From Oleispirillum sp963668495 (GTDB lineage: Bacteria; Pseudomonadota; Alphaproteobacteria; Rhodospirillales; Rhodospirillaceae): DNA of 64,000 nt. The translations under genes were made by a program, and so were the position numbers. This document shows positions 32,897 to 41,419 of this stretch, one piece after another (position 1 is the first letter of the stretch; each line of letters begins with the position of its first letter). The stretch lies in contig OY764545.1 in the NCBI GenBank assembly GCA_963668495.1, positions 806,001 through 870,000 of the forward strand, in the 5' to 3' direction. The notes beneath the pieces are model-generated. The model made no database searches. It was given only the letters and a program-made list of their open reading frames with translations, and was not told the DNA's origin.

Positions 32897-35272
32897 ATGG
32901 CGCGTCCGACTTCTTCTTCCTCTGCCTCCCATCGCTTTATGCCGGAATCCCTTGATCGCATGTTGCGCCGCTTTGCCGTGCGCTGTGCCGGGTTGATGGT
33001 GCTGGCTCTGGTTGTTGCAGCGGCTGTGGCGATTGGCAGTCACGCGCCGACCGACCCATCATGGAATACGGTTTCGGAAGGTCCGATTGCCAATCTGCTG
33101 GGTAAACCGGGAGCCGTGTTGTCCGATGTGTTGGTGCAATCCATTGGCGTGACCTGTTGGGGCGTTGTGCTGGTTTTGGTCTGCTGGTCGGTGCGCTGGA
33201 TATTGATACAGCCGCCGAAAATGATTCTGTTGCGCTTTGGCGCGATGGTGCTGGCATTGCCGATGTTGGCACTGCCTTTGACCTATCTGCCGTGGCAAGC
33301 CATGGCACCGGGAGTTGTTGGCTGGGGTGGAAGCCTTGGCAGTTTGATGCGGTTTCATATTGATCCGCTGCTTGCGGTCTATTTACCGAATTGGGCCATG
33401 GTTACCTTGGCTTGGGGGCTGTTGCTGCCGTTGGCGATGGTGCTGTTTGCCTATGCTTCGGCGATCCCGGCCCGGGTTTGGCGGTGGTGTAGCCTGAAAT
33501 TGTGGCAGGCCGGATGTTTGTTGTGGCGAGGTCTCATAGCCGGAGTGCGTTTGGTCAACGGCAGAAAAGCCGCTGACGAAGAGAATCCGTTGCTTCCCGC
33601 AGAAATTGAGGTCGTACCCGCACCACGCAAACGCCGTAAGGCAGTGCCGAAATCCGAAGCCGAGACGGCGGAGGATACGGACATCGTGGTGGATCGTGTC
33701 GAAAAAGCGGAAAGCGAAGAGGAAACCAAACGGGCAAGACAAGGCCGATTGCGGTTGGGACGGCGTATGTCCGGGGCCTATGAATTGCCGCCGTTGGATT
33801 TGCTGGCGGCACCGAAGGCCAAGGCCAAGGTGAAAGGTTCCGACGATGGTCTGGCACACAATGCGCAACTGCTGGAATCCGTACTGAAAGAATTTGGTGT
33901 TCACGGGCAAATCCGTAATGTTCACCCCGGCCCGGTGGTGACGTTGTATGAATTGGAACCGGCACCGGGGACCAAGACCTCGCGCGTGGTTGGACTTGCG
34001 GACGATATTGCCCGTTCCATGAGTGCGGTCGCGGCGCGGATTGCGGTGATCCCCGGTCAAAATGCCATCGGGATCGAACTGCCGAATGCCAAACGGGAAA
34101 CCGTGTATTTGCGGGAACTGTTGACCACCGATGCATTCGCCAAAACCCAGCAAAATCTGTGTTTGGCTTTGGGTAAAGATATTGGTGGCGAACCGGAATT
34201 CGTTGATTTGGCGCGGATGCCGCACTTGTTGATTGCCGGGACCACCGGTTCCGGTAAATCGGTGGCGGTCAATACCATGATCCTGTCTTTGTTGTATCGT
34301 TTGACGCCGGAACAATGCCGTTTGATCATGATTGATCCAAAAATGCTGGAACTCAGTGTGTATGACGGCATTCCGCATCTTCTGACCCCAGTGGTGACGG
34401 ATCCGGGTAAGGCAGTGGTTGCCCTGAAATGGGCGGTACGGGAAATGGAAGACCGTTATCGCGCCATGTCCCTGTTGGGTGTGCGCAATATTCAGGGTTA
34501 CAATCAGAAACTGGAACAATTGCTGAAAAAAGGCGAAACCGTCAGCCGCTCCGTCCAGACCGGATTTGATCCGGAAACCGGGAAGCCGATTTACGAAGAA
34601 CAAGAACTTGACCTGAAGGCCATGCCCAACATCGTGGTTATCGTCGATGAAATGGCGGACTTGATGCTGGTTGCGGGCAAGGATGTAGAAGCTGCTATCC
34701 AACGTTTGGCGCAGATGGCACGGGCGGCGGGCATTCACCTGATTATGGCGACACAACGTCCGTCGGTGGATGTGATCACCGGTACGATTAAGGCCAACTT
34801 CCCGACCCGCATCAGTTTTCAAGTGACGTCAAAAATTGACAGCCGGACAATCTTAGGCGAGCAAGGGGCAGAGCAGCTTTTGGGGCAGGGTGATATGCTG
34901 TATATGGCTGCCGGGGGTCGGATCAACCGTATCCACGGACCGTTTGTTTCCGATCAGGAGGTCGAAGACATCGTGACCTTCCTGCGGGAACAAGGGGAGC
35001 CGGATTACATTGAGGCCGTGACCGAAGACCCGGACGAAGAGATGTCCGATGATGATGGCAATGCCGATGAAAACCTTGACCCGCTGTATGATCAGGCGGT
35101 GAACATCGTCTTGCGCGATCGCAAGGCATCCACCAGTTATATTCAACGTCAGTTGCAGGTAGGATATAATCGTGCTGCCCGCATGATTGAAACCATGGAG
35201 CGCAATGGCGTGGTCAGTCCGGCCAATCGGGTCGGGAAACGTGAAGTGTTTGGTGGAGAACCGCAGCCGTGA
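32897..35272 (+). CDS. ftsK: DNA translocase FtsK
   Basis: FtsK pumps DNA at the closing septum and activates XerCD at dif. The 791-residue protein has an N-terminal membrane domain of four to five helices (about 35-220), a charged linker, then the alpha/beta motor with Walker A GTTGSGKSV and Walker B IVVIVDEMADLML, and a C-terminal winged-helix gamma domain (about 725-780, DPLYDQAVNIVLRDRKAS) that reads KOPS. I used the ATG at 32897; a GTG at 32888 is an alternative. The stop overlaps the lolA start. A long minus-strand frame here is a shadow. Confidence 0.96.
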   Translation: MARPTSSSSASHRFMPESLDRMLRRFAVRCAGLMVLALVVAAAVAIGSHAPTDPSWNTVSEGPIANLLGKPGAVLSDVLVQSIGVTCWGVVLVLVCWSVRWILIQPPKMILLRFGAMVLALPMLALPLTYLPWQAMAPGVVGWGGSLGSLMRFHIDPLLAVYLPNWAMVTLAWGLLLPLAMVLFAYASAIPARVWRWCSLKLWQAGCLLWRGLIAGVRLVNGRKAADEENPLLPAEIEVVPAPRKRRKAVPKSEAETAEDTDIVVDRVEKAESEEETKRARQGRLRLGRRMSGAYELPPLDLLAAPKAKAKVKGSDDGLAHNAQLLESVLKEFGVHGQIRNVHPGPVVTLYELEPAPGTKTSRVVGLADDIARSMSAVAARIAVIPGQNAIGIELPNAKRETVYLRELLTTDAFAKTQQNLCLALGKDIGGEPEFVDLARMPHLLIAGTTGSGKSVAVNTMILSLLYRLTPEQCRLIMIDPKMLELSVYDGIPHLLTPVVTDPGKAVVALKWAVREMEDRYRAMSLLGVRNIQGYNQKLEQLLKKGETVSRSVQTGFDPETGKPIYEEQELDLKAMPNIVVIVDEMADLMLVAGKDVEAAIQRLAQMARAAGIHLIMATQRPSVDVITGTIKANFPTRISFQVTSKIDSRTILGEQGAEQLLGQGDMLYMAAGGRINRIHGPFVSDQEVEDIVTFLREQGEPDYIEAVTEDPDEEMSDDDGNADENLDPLYDQAVNIVLRDRKASTSYIQRQLQVGYNRAARMIETMERNGVVSPANRVGKREVFGGEPQP

Positions 35273-35907
35273 AGATGATTTTTAAAACCTGTGTTCGGTC
35301 GTGTTTGGGTGCGTGTCTGGCGGTGGCGGTGGTTATGGCTCCGGCTTATGCCGCGCAAAAAGCAAAAGACCCGTTGACCCAGCATCAGCTTGATCTGATC
35401 GGGCAGGCGGAAAAAACCTTTAATGCCATACAAACCATGGCAGCGCGCTTTGTGCAAAGCACCAGCCTTGGGGATACGGCGGAGGGAACGGTCTATCTGA
35501 AGAAACCCGGACACCTGCGCATTGATTATGATCCGCCGGTTCCGGTGTTGGTGGTGGCAAACGGGTCGTACTTCACCTTTATTGACCGGGAATTGGAACA
35601 GCGGAGCTATTTAAGCCTTGATGCCACTCCGGCCGGGGTATTGCTGCGGAAATCTGTTGACCTAACCAGCGATGATATCCGGGTTATGGATGTTCAGGAA
35701 CAACCGGGCGTGGCGATTATCACGGTCACATCCAAAACAGATCCGACAGTGGGCAGATTGGATTTGGTTTTTACCACCAAGCCATTCATGTTCCGGCAAT
35801 GGCGGGTTACGGATGCACAGGGCATTACGACCTCTGTCACCTTGCAGGATATGAAAACCGGGGTAGAACTTGACCGCAGGTTGTTTAATGTTCCAGATAA
35901 AAAGTAA
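35269..35907 (+). CDS. lolA: outer membrane lipoprotein carrier protein LolA
   Basis: LolA is the periplasmic chaperone that carries lipoproteins from the LolCDE complex to the outer membrane. The 212-residue precursor has a signal peptide (LGACLAVAVVMAPAYA, cleavage probably after about residue 28). The mature part shows MAARFVQSTSLGDTAEGTVYLKKPG, RIDYDPP and VVANGSYFTFIDRELEQ, typical of alphaproteobacterial LolA. The GTG at 35269 overlaps the ftsK stop and has GGAG upstream. The ftsK-lolA order is conserved in many alphaproteobacteria. Confidence 0.93.
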   Translation: MKMIFKTCVRSCLGACLAVAVVMAPAYAAQKAKDPLTQHQLDLIGQAEKTFNAIQTMAARFVQSTSLGDTAEGTVYLKKPGHLRIDYDPPVPVLVVANGSYFTFIDRELEQRSYLSLDATPAGVLLRKSVDLTSDDIRVMDVQEQPGVAIITVTSKTDPTVGRLDLVFTTKPFMFRQWRVTDAQGITTSVTLQDMKTGVELDRRLFNVPDKK

Positions 35908-36012
35908 CCACAATTGTAAAGTAACTACAATGGGTTGCTAACGCCCTAACAAGACATGCGTCTATTGCATGACAGAGGTGCAAAATAAATATTCGATTTT
36001 TTTGTTAAACGG

Positions 36013-36161
36013 GGTGGTGGAATCTGAATCATATCACCACCTCATCTGTATAGGCGGTGCTGCAATGGGACCGCCCGGAAGAGATACGGATCCCCCCATG
36101 CCGTTTCTTCCAGCTCCAAGACGGAGACCAGACGCCCGGTTCCCCCCAACCGGGCGTTCTT
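36013..36161 (+). ncRNA. candidate structured small RNA between lolA and LppC-type gene
   Basis: Four consecutive hairpins fill this convergent intergenic space: GGTGGTG/CACCACC (36013-36041), GGCGGT/ACCGCC (36053-36075), an 11-bp bulged stem beginning GGAAGAGA (36077-36111), and ACGCCCGGTT/AACCGGGCGT (36132-36157) followed by TTCTT. The last two have apical loops containing CCCCCC. Trans-acting alphaproteobacterial sRNAs often show C-rich loops. I could not identify a promoter or a known RNA family, so this may instead be an unusually elaborate terminator region. Confidence 0.3.
36132..36161 (+). terminator. terminator-like hairpin with C6 loop
   Basis: Perfect 10-bp arms ACGCCCGGTT and AACCGGGCGT enclose CCCCCC, and TTCTT follows. 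It would end lolA or a small RNA on the plus strand. The minus strand has no T-run after it, though it begins 28 bases beyond the LppC-type gene stop. Confidence 0.6.
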
Positions 36162-36184
36162 GGTATATGGCTTATGCCCTGATC

Positions 36185-37531
36185 CTAGAACGGTGTTTCG
36201 TTGCGGGATGCAAATGTGGTCGGAGCCGGGGATACCAAGCGGGACCCTTTGGCCTGCACTTCACGAACTGCCAGCATACGCTGAACCTGACCATCGTAAT
36301 TCATACGGAATGCCCCATTAACACCAATAAAGCCACCGGGCGCGGTTAGCAGTGACCACGGCGTGCTGCTTTGCTGTGACAGGGCCGCAGACAGGGTCAC
36401 AAGATCATAGGACAAAGAAGAAAGCTGCGACGGTGGTTGATTGAATGTGGAGGTATAACGGTCAAAGAAACTGGTGAAGCCAACGCGGGAGGCCGCCGGA
36501 TACCATGCGCCGCGCAAAGCCGGTTCGGTGCCAAGGTTTGCATCCTGCCATAACAGTGTCCCCAGCAATTTGACCCGTGTGGTGTCCACATCAAAATACT
36601 TCAGCATGGTCACGACTTGATGCAAGGTTTGACCGGATACTGGTAGGATCAGGGCATCAAAGTCCACATCACCCATGGTGTCCAGTTGCTCCAGCCGGGC
36701 CATTGCGGCCTTGGATGCAGGATCGGTTCTGCCCTTCAGCTTGGCGATTTCTCGCTGTAGGTTTTGTTTACGTTTGTCAAAGATCGTCAGTTGGCGGATT
36801 GCATCGGAAAAATTGATTTTCTGCGGGTCAAATGTGGCAGACCGGACCAAATGACCGCCGAATTTCAGGATGGCGTCCTCTGCAGCCGCGGCTACTGCCG
36901 ATCCATAGGCAGTTTCCGGGGCAAGAATGGCAAAGTTTGTGTGGCCCTCGGCTGCGGCAAAGCCAACCACCCGTTCGACTTGCGGCGGAATCAGGAAGCC
37001 GGTGACAAAAACATTATTGGCAGTGGCTTGCGGATTTGCCGACAGGGACAACACCGGAATGTTGTGGGATTGGGCAATCGGGGTGACGGCCTGTACCGAA
37101 TGGGCAAACAACGGGCCGATGAACAGACTTGCGCCTTGCTCGACCGCTTGTTGCGCGGCAAGCTGCGCACCCTGTGGAGTGCCTTTGGTATCATAAAACT
37201 GGAGAACCATATTCGGGTTGTTCACGTCAAACTGTGCCAACAGGGCCGCATTGCGTAGACCGTTGCCCGCGTTGGCGGCATCACCGCTCAGGGGCAGTAA
37301 CACACCGATCCGTGTGGTCGGTGCCGTTTCCCCATCCATATCCTTTGTGGCATCAGGCAGTGCTGCAATCTGGGTATTGTCCTGCGGGAACGGAGTGCCT
37401 GCATTTTGGTACGGCGGCTGACCTTGCGGACCGTTGGACAGTGTCGGACCGGATGTGCTTTGACAGGCGGTAAGGGTCAAGGCCATACCGCACAGTGCGG
37501 CAGCGGGGAGGTTGCGCAAAACTTTTCGCAT
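36185..37531 (-). CDS. LppC-type penicillin-binding protein activator lipoprotein
   Basis: The protein (448 residues from the chosen ATG) is a predicted lipoprotein: the signal peptide ends in ALTLTACQS, with the lipobox Cys at about residue 23. The mature part is a periplasmic-binding-protein-like fold of the LppC/LpoA family (RIGVLLPLSGDAANAGNGLRN, GASLFIGPLF, VLSLSANPQ, FAILAPETAYG). LpoA of E. coli activates PBP1A from the outer membrane. This shorter form lacks the N-terminal TPR half of LpoA, as is usual in alphaproteobacteria. Longer starts at 37552 and 37600 would give an implausibly long leader. It is divergent from rsmI. Confidence 0.87.
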   Translation of the reverse strand: MRKVLRNLPAAALCGMALTLTACQSTSGPTLSNGPQGQPPYQNAGTPFPQDNTQIAALPDATKDMDGETAPTTRIGVLLPLSGDAANAGNGLRNAALLAQFDVNNPNMVLQFYDTKGTPQGAQLAAQQAVEQGASLFIGPLFAHSVQAVTPIAQSHNIPVLSLSANPQATANNVFVTGFLIPPQVERVVGFAAAEGHTNFAILAPETAYGSAVAAAAEDAILKFGGHLVRSATFDPQKINFSDAIRQLTIFDKRKQNLQREIAKLKGRTDPASKAAMARLEQLDTMGDVDFDALILPVSGQTLHQVVTMLKYFDVDTTRVKLLGTLLWQDANLGTEPALRGAWYPAASRVGFTSFFDRYTSTFNQPPSQLSSLSYDLVTLSAALSQQSSTPWSLLTAPGGFIGVNGAFRMNYDGQVQRMLAVREVQAKGSRLVSPAPTTFASRNETPF

Positions 37532-37652
37532 CACCCGTGTCGTAAAGGTCATGCGAGCCGGGCTGCAATCAGCTATGGTTGGGACATCAGTCATAAGCAC
37601 ACCGTTCCTGCGGGTTCGTTCAACATATTCAGCACCAGAAAGTCATACCGTT

Positions 37653-38552
37653 ATGTCACATCATGCGCCGCACGTCTCTGATCAAAACCGGACAGACGAA
37701 GAAGGGCTGGATGACTTGGCTCCTGCACTGTACATCACCTCGACCCCGATCGGAAACCGTGGAGATATTACTGTACGGGCCTTGGACGTTTTGCGGCGGG
37801 CTGATCGATTGCTGTGTGAAGATACCCGGATGACGAAAAAGCTATTGTCCATGTATGGACTGTCCCGGCCTTTGACCACCTATCATGAGCATAATGCAGA
37901 TGCCATGCGACCAAAAATCCTCCATTGGTTGGCGGATGGGTTGTCCGTGGCTTTGGTTTCCGATGCGGGAACGCCGCTGATTTCCGACCCCGGTTACAAA
38001 TTGGTGCAGGCATGCCGCGCGGACGGACATACGGTCACTGCCGTACCGGGGGCATCGGCAATTTTGTCTGCCTTGGCGATCGCCGGGGTGCCGACGGATC
38101 GCTTCTTGTTTATGGGCTTCCTGCCCCATAAGGCAGGGGGGCGTCGCAGCAATTTGCAAGAGGTCGCAACGTTGCGGGCGACCTTGGTGATTTATGAATC
38201 TCCGCGCCGTTTGGCGGCACTGTTGGCAGATGCGGCGGAATTGTGGCCGGATCGGGAAGCGGTGGTGTGCCGAGAGCTAACCAAACGGTTTGAGGAAACC
38301 GTGCCCGGCACGTTGTCTGAATTGGCGGCACACTATGCAGCGGCCGCTACGCCGAAAGGGGAAATTGTCTTGGCTATTGCGCCACCTTCTGCGGCGTCTA
38401 TGCAATGGACTGACGACGCCCTGGATGCAGCATTGCAAGACGCACTGGCGGACGGGGCCTCGGTCAAGGATGCGGCGGCACAAGTGGCGGCAGCATCCGG
38501 TGCGCCGCGCAAACAGCTTTACAGCCGCGCTATGGATTTGAAAAATCGTTAG
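37653..38552 (+). CDS. rsmI: 16S rRNA (cytidine1402-2'-O)-methyltransferase RsmI
   Basis: RsmI methylates the ribose of C1402 in 16S rRNA using SAM. The 299-residue protein belongs to the tetrapyrrole-methylase superfamily and shows LYITSTPIGNRGDIT, LLCEDTRMTKKLL, VSDAGTPLISDPGY and VPGASAILSALAIAGVPTDRF. I chose the ATG at 37653, since the conserved domain starts about 30 residues later and longer in-frame starts run back into the divergent lipoprotein gene. It is followed 10 bases later by yraN, a well-known neighbour pair. Confidence 0.96.
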   Translation: MSHHAPHVSDQNRTDEEGLDDLAPALYITSTPIGNRGDITVRALDVLRRADRLLCEDTRMTKKLLSMYGLSRPLTTYHEHNADAMRPKILHWLADGLSVALVSDAGTPLISDPGYKLVQACRADGHTVTAVPGASAILSALAIAGVPTDRFLFMGFLPHKAGGRRSNLQEVATLRATLVIYESPRRLAALLADAAELWPDREAVVCRELTKRFEETVPGTLSELAAHYAAAATPKGEIVLAIAPPSAASMQWTDDALDAALQDALADGASVKDAAAQVAAASGAPRKQLYSRAMDLKNR

Positions 38553-38562
38553 GGGCTGCGCC

Positions 38563-38952
38563 ATGTCACTGACAGAGCGTCATCACCGTGGTCATAAATC
38601 CTATCGCCATGGGCAATTGGCAGAGGTCGTGGCCCGGCTTTGGCTGGGGCTGAAAGGATACAGACTGGTGTCCTCGCGGGAGACGGCGCACCGGGGCACG
38701 GGGGCTGGAGAGATTGATCTAATTGTCTGCCGCGGGGATGTCTTGGCATTTGTTGAGGTCAAAAAACGGCAAAGCCGGATTGCGGCCTTGTCTGCGGTGA
38801 CGTCGCATCAACAACAGCGCATTGCGCGTGGTGCGGAACGATTTCTGCAAAAACACCCGGAATATGCAGATATGACCTGTCGGTTTGATGTGGTGGCCCT
38901 TGTGCCGTGGCGGTTGCCAACGCATATAGCCGACGCATGGCGAATTTGGTGA
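38563..38952 (+). CDS. YraN family protein (UPF0102), nuclease-like fold
   Basis: The 129-residue protein is of the YraN/UPF0102 family, which has a Holliday-junction-resolvase-like endonuclease fold but no firmly assigned role. It shows GQLAEVVARLWLGLKGYRLVSSR, the catalytic-looking GAGEIDLIVCRGDVLAFVEVKKR with the D-ExK pattern of PD-(D/E)XK nucleases, and RIARGAERFLQKHPE. It lies between rsmI and a BON-domain lipoprotein gene and is probably in the rsmI operon. Confidence 0.93.
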   Translation: MSLTERHHRGHKSYRHGQLAEVVARLWLGLKGYRLVSSRETAHRGTGAGEIDLIVCRGDVLAFVEVKKRQSRIAALSAVTSHQQQRIARGAERFLQKHPEYADMTCRFDVVALVPWRLPTHIADAWRIW

Positions 38953-38970
38953 AGGTGTAAGGAAAACAGT

Positions 38971-39594
38971 ATGCGGAGCATTGGAACAGCGTTTTGGAAA
39001 TCCTGTGTGGTGGTTTCGGCATTGGTGCTGGCGGGGTGTTCTCCGTTTGGTGTTGTCGCCGGTGTTGGTGCCGGTGTCGGTGCGGCGACGTTGGATGAAC
39101 GTGGATTGGCGGGGACTGCCGACGATACGGTGCTGCGGGTGAAAATCAACGGTGAATGGGCATCGGAAGATCCCACAGCATTCACCGGGGTCGGCCTGAT
39201 GATTCATGAAGGCAACGTGGTTTTGACCGGAACCGTTGATAAGGCGGCACAACGGACAACTGCGGTACGGCTGGTGCGTGGTATTGATGGAGTAAAACGA
39301 GTTTACGATCATATTCGCATAGATCCCAATGCCGGGATGGCAACCATGGCAGAGGATAACAAAATTATTGCTGCCATGCGGCGGTCCATATTCTTTGACG
39401 CGGATGTATTGTCGTTGAACTATAATCTGGATGCCTCGGGCCGGACCTTGTTTATTCAGGGTATAGCGCAAAGTCTTGAGGAAAAGCATCGGGTTCTGGC
39501 CCATGCTCGTGATGTTTCCGGTGTGCGTAACATTATTGAATATATTCGGATCAAGGACCCGGACCCCATTCCGGCGCAAGAGCCTTCGGCTTAG
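38971..39594 (+). CDS. BON-domain outer membrane lipoprotein (DolP-like)
   Basis: The 207-residue precursor has a lipoprotein signal peptide with lipobox LVLAGC (Cys 23). Two BON domains follow: the first around VLRVKINGEWASEDP to VYDHIRI, the second around KIIAAMRRSIFFDADVLSLNYN to IRIKDPDP. This is the layout of E. coli DolP (YraP), an outer-membrane lipoprotein that supports envelope integrity and also sits next to yraN. AAGGA precedes the ATG. A tiny Pro-rich tail ends the protein. Confidence 0.9.
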   Translation: MRSIGTAFWKSCVVVSALVLAGCSPFGVVAGVGAGVGAATLDERGLAGTADDTVLRVKINGEWASEDPTAFTGVGLMIHEGNVVLTGTVDKAAQRTTAVRLVRGIDGVKRVYDHIRIDPNAGMATMAEDNKIIAAMRRSIFFDADVLSLNYNLDASGRTLFIQGIAQSLEEKHRVLAHARDVSGVRNIIEYIRIKDPDPIPAQEPSA

Positions 39595-39717
39595 GCCGCC
39601 TTTGTTTCGTGCTGGAATTTCGGGTTGAGGGCTCTTACATCAGCAGAACCTGCCTGAACCCGGACCCTATCCGGTGGTCTTGATTGTTTTTTTGCCCCGC
39701 AGATGTGGAGTGTGTTT

Positions 39718-40668
39718 ATGTCGTTAACTATAGCTGTTCAAATGGACCCCATCACGGGGATCAACATTGATGAAGACTCCACCTTTGCCTTAATGGAAGC
39801 CGCGCAAAGCCGTGGATATCCGTTATTTCATTATGAGCCATATACGTTGCAACTTCGAAACGGTGTCGTGACGGCGACCGGGCATGATGTGACTGTGCGC
39901 CGGGAATATGGCAATCACTATACTTTTGGTCCGCGTAAAACCGTGGATTTGTCTGACTATGACGTGGTGTTATTGCGTCAGGATCCGCCGTTTGATTTAA
40001 CCTATGTGACCACCACCCATATTCTGGATCATATTCATCCGAAAACCTTGGTGGTGAATGATCCCAGCGGGGTGCGAAATTCCCCGGAAAAACTGCTGAT
40101 TACCCATTTCCCGGATTTGATGCCGCCGACACTGGTGACCGCAGACCCGGATGCTATCCGTGCGTTCCGTCAGGAGCATAAGGACATCATTCTTAAACCG
40201 CTCTACGGTAATGGTGGGGCAGGGGTCTTCCGCCTGCGAGAGGATGACCAGAATCTGAATGCCATGATGGAAATGTTCTTCGCTCGCAGTGCCGAACCGT
40301 TGATGGTGCAGGCGTATCTTCCGGCTGTGCGTGCCGGAGACAAGCGAATTATTATGATTGATGGGGAAGCCGCCGGTGCGGTCAATCGTGTGCCGGAAGA
40401 CGGCGAGGCCAGAGCCAACCTTCACGTTGGTGGCTCTGCGGCTCAAACCAAATTGACAGCGCGAGAACAGGAAATGTGCGCGCGCCTTGGCCCTGAATTG
40501 AAAGCTCGCGGTCTTATCTTTGTCGGATTGGACGTGATCGGTGATTACGTCACCGAAATTAATGTCACATCCCCCACATGTTTGCAGGAAATTGCCCGGC
40601 TGGATGGGCTGGATCTGGCATCACAAATTTGGGACGCAATTGAGCGAAAAGTCGCCAAAACAGCGTAA
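39718..40668 (+). CDS. gshB: glutathione synthetase GshB
   Basis: GshB joins gamma-glutamylcysteine and glycine with ATP to make glutathione. The 316-residue ATP-grasp enzyme shows IAVQMDPITGINIDEDSTFALMEA compressed at its N-terminus (first 30 residues), VLLRQDPPFDLTYVTTTH, ILKPLYGNGGAGVFRL (ATP loop) and FVGLDVIGDYVTEINVTSP near the C-terminus. I chose the ATG at 39718, which has GGAG seven bases upstream, over ATG 39703. The first enzyme of the pathway, gshA, is at 47-48.5 kb in this window. Confidence 0.97.
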   Translation: MSLTIAVQMDPITGINIDEDSTFALMEAAQSRGYPLFHYEPYTLQLRNGVVTATGHDVTVRREYGNHYTFGPRKTVDLSDYDVVLLRQDPPFDLTYVTTTHILDHIHPKTLVVNDPSGVRNSPEKLLITHFPDLMPPTLVTADPDAIRAFRQEHKDIILKPLYGNGGAGVFRLREDDQNLNAMMEMFFARSAEPLMVQAYLPAVRAGDKRIIMIDGEAAGAVNRVPEDGEARANLHVGGSAAQTKLTAREQEMCARLGPELKARGLIFVGLDVIGDYVTEINVTSPTCLQEIARLDGLDLASQIWDAIERKVAKTA

Positions 40669-40722
40669 AGCAAGCGGTTCATATACAAATATGTGCTACT
40701 GAGCGATTTGCTTTGTTTTCTG

Positions 40723-40759
40723 TTGAAGATGGCAAAACCTATTTTAATGCCATCTTCAA
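40723..40759. terminator. 12-bp inverted repeat over the GNAT stop codon
   Basis: TTGAAGATGGCA and TGCCATCTTCAA are perfect arms with a 13-base loop. The repeat covers the last codons and stop of the minus-strand GNAT gene and lies about 55 bases after gshB. It probably acts as a bidirectional 3'-end hairpin, though neither strand has a proper T-run. Confidence 0.5.
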
Positions 40760-41188
40760 ATAAACCATATCTGTCAACAGGTTGCCATTATCATAAATAG
40801 GGTGATCATAGTTGTCTGTGAAAAAATTCTTAACAATATGAGATCTGGAAAAACCACACCCTCCATAAAAATTAAGTATATCTAAACTATCGCCAGTTCC
40901 AACATAAAGCGTATCTCCAACATCTTTGTAATGATTGATGACAAATTCAATCAAAAACCGTCCGTAACCTTTGCCTCTGTGTTGGGGGTCTGTTGCAATA
41001 TTTTTAATTTCATAAGAATAAGAGCTTTCTTTTGTGACAACACAAATAGATTTTACGCCGCTATCACATAAAACGAAAACCTCGCCACGGTATAAATACT
41101 TATTAATCATGCTTTCCTGTTCGTCAGCGAGAAGCAGCATATCTATGTAGTTTTCTTTATCCTCATCTCGAATTTTTATGACATCCAT
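40739..41188 (-). CDS. GNAT-family N-acetyltransferase in an AT-rich islet
   Basis: The 149-residue protein shows the GNAT acetyl-CoA loop in IATDPQHRGKGYGRFLIEFVINH, and a C-terminal FYGGCGF motif. The substrate is unknown. Base composition is clearly different from its neighbours: the gene and flanks are visibly AT-rich, with codons such as AAA, ATA and TTA common, in contrast with gshB and dapB on either side. This suggests recent horizontal acquisition. It is separated from dapB by a minus-strand terminator and so needs its own promoter. Confidence 0.87.
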   Translation of the reverse strand: MDVIKIRDEDKENYIDMLLLADEQESMINKYLYRGEVFVLCDSGVKSICVVTKESSYSYEIKNIATDPQHRGKGYGRFLIEFVINHYKDVGDTLYVGTGDSLDILNFYGGCGFSRSHIVKNFFTDNYDHPIYDNGNLLTDMVYLKMALK

Positions 41189-41298
41189 TTTGTTGGCCCT
41201 TACCTGAAGTCATCTTTTTACGCATGGTCACGATTGTCCACGTTATTTGGCAACCTCACGCTACAGCGTAACGTAGAAGGTGTCCTGCCAGAAGAGCC

Positions 41299-41334
41299 AA
41301 AAAAAAGAGCACACACATTTTGAATGGGTGCGCT
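41299..41334 (-). terminator. Rho-independent terminator of the dnaK-dnaJ-dapB unit
   Basis: On the minus strand AGCGCACCCAT pairs with ATGTGTGTGCT (one wobble, one mismatch, 5-base loop) and is followed by eight T. It lies about 86 bases after the dapB stop. Confidence 0.8.
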
Positions 41335-41419
41335 TTGCTTTGATGCTAACTATTTGGAATGCAAGGTATTTAAACCCTACATAGAGAAGAATTCCACTTT
41401 TTCCAATGCCATGAAATCG

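Noticed and set aside
33383..34822. 479-codon minus-strand frame across ftsK
   Set aside because: Antisense to a complete FtsK; the translation is rich in His, Arg and Gln and has no domain or ribosome-binding site.
35969..36349. 126-codon plus-strand frame between lolA and the LppC-type gene
   Set aside because: It runs through four hairpins and into the antisense of the lipoprotein gene, has Pro/Arg-rich low-complexity content and no ribosome-binding site.
40723..40759. Inverted repeat at the end of the AT-rich GNAT gene considered as an integron attC site
   Set aside because: The arms do not end in the RYYYAAC and GTTRRRY core sites, no integrase or second cassette is present, and a 3'-end hairpin explains it.
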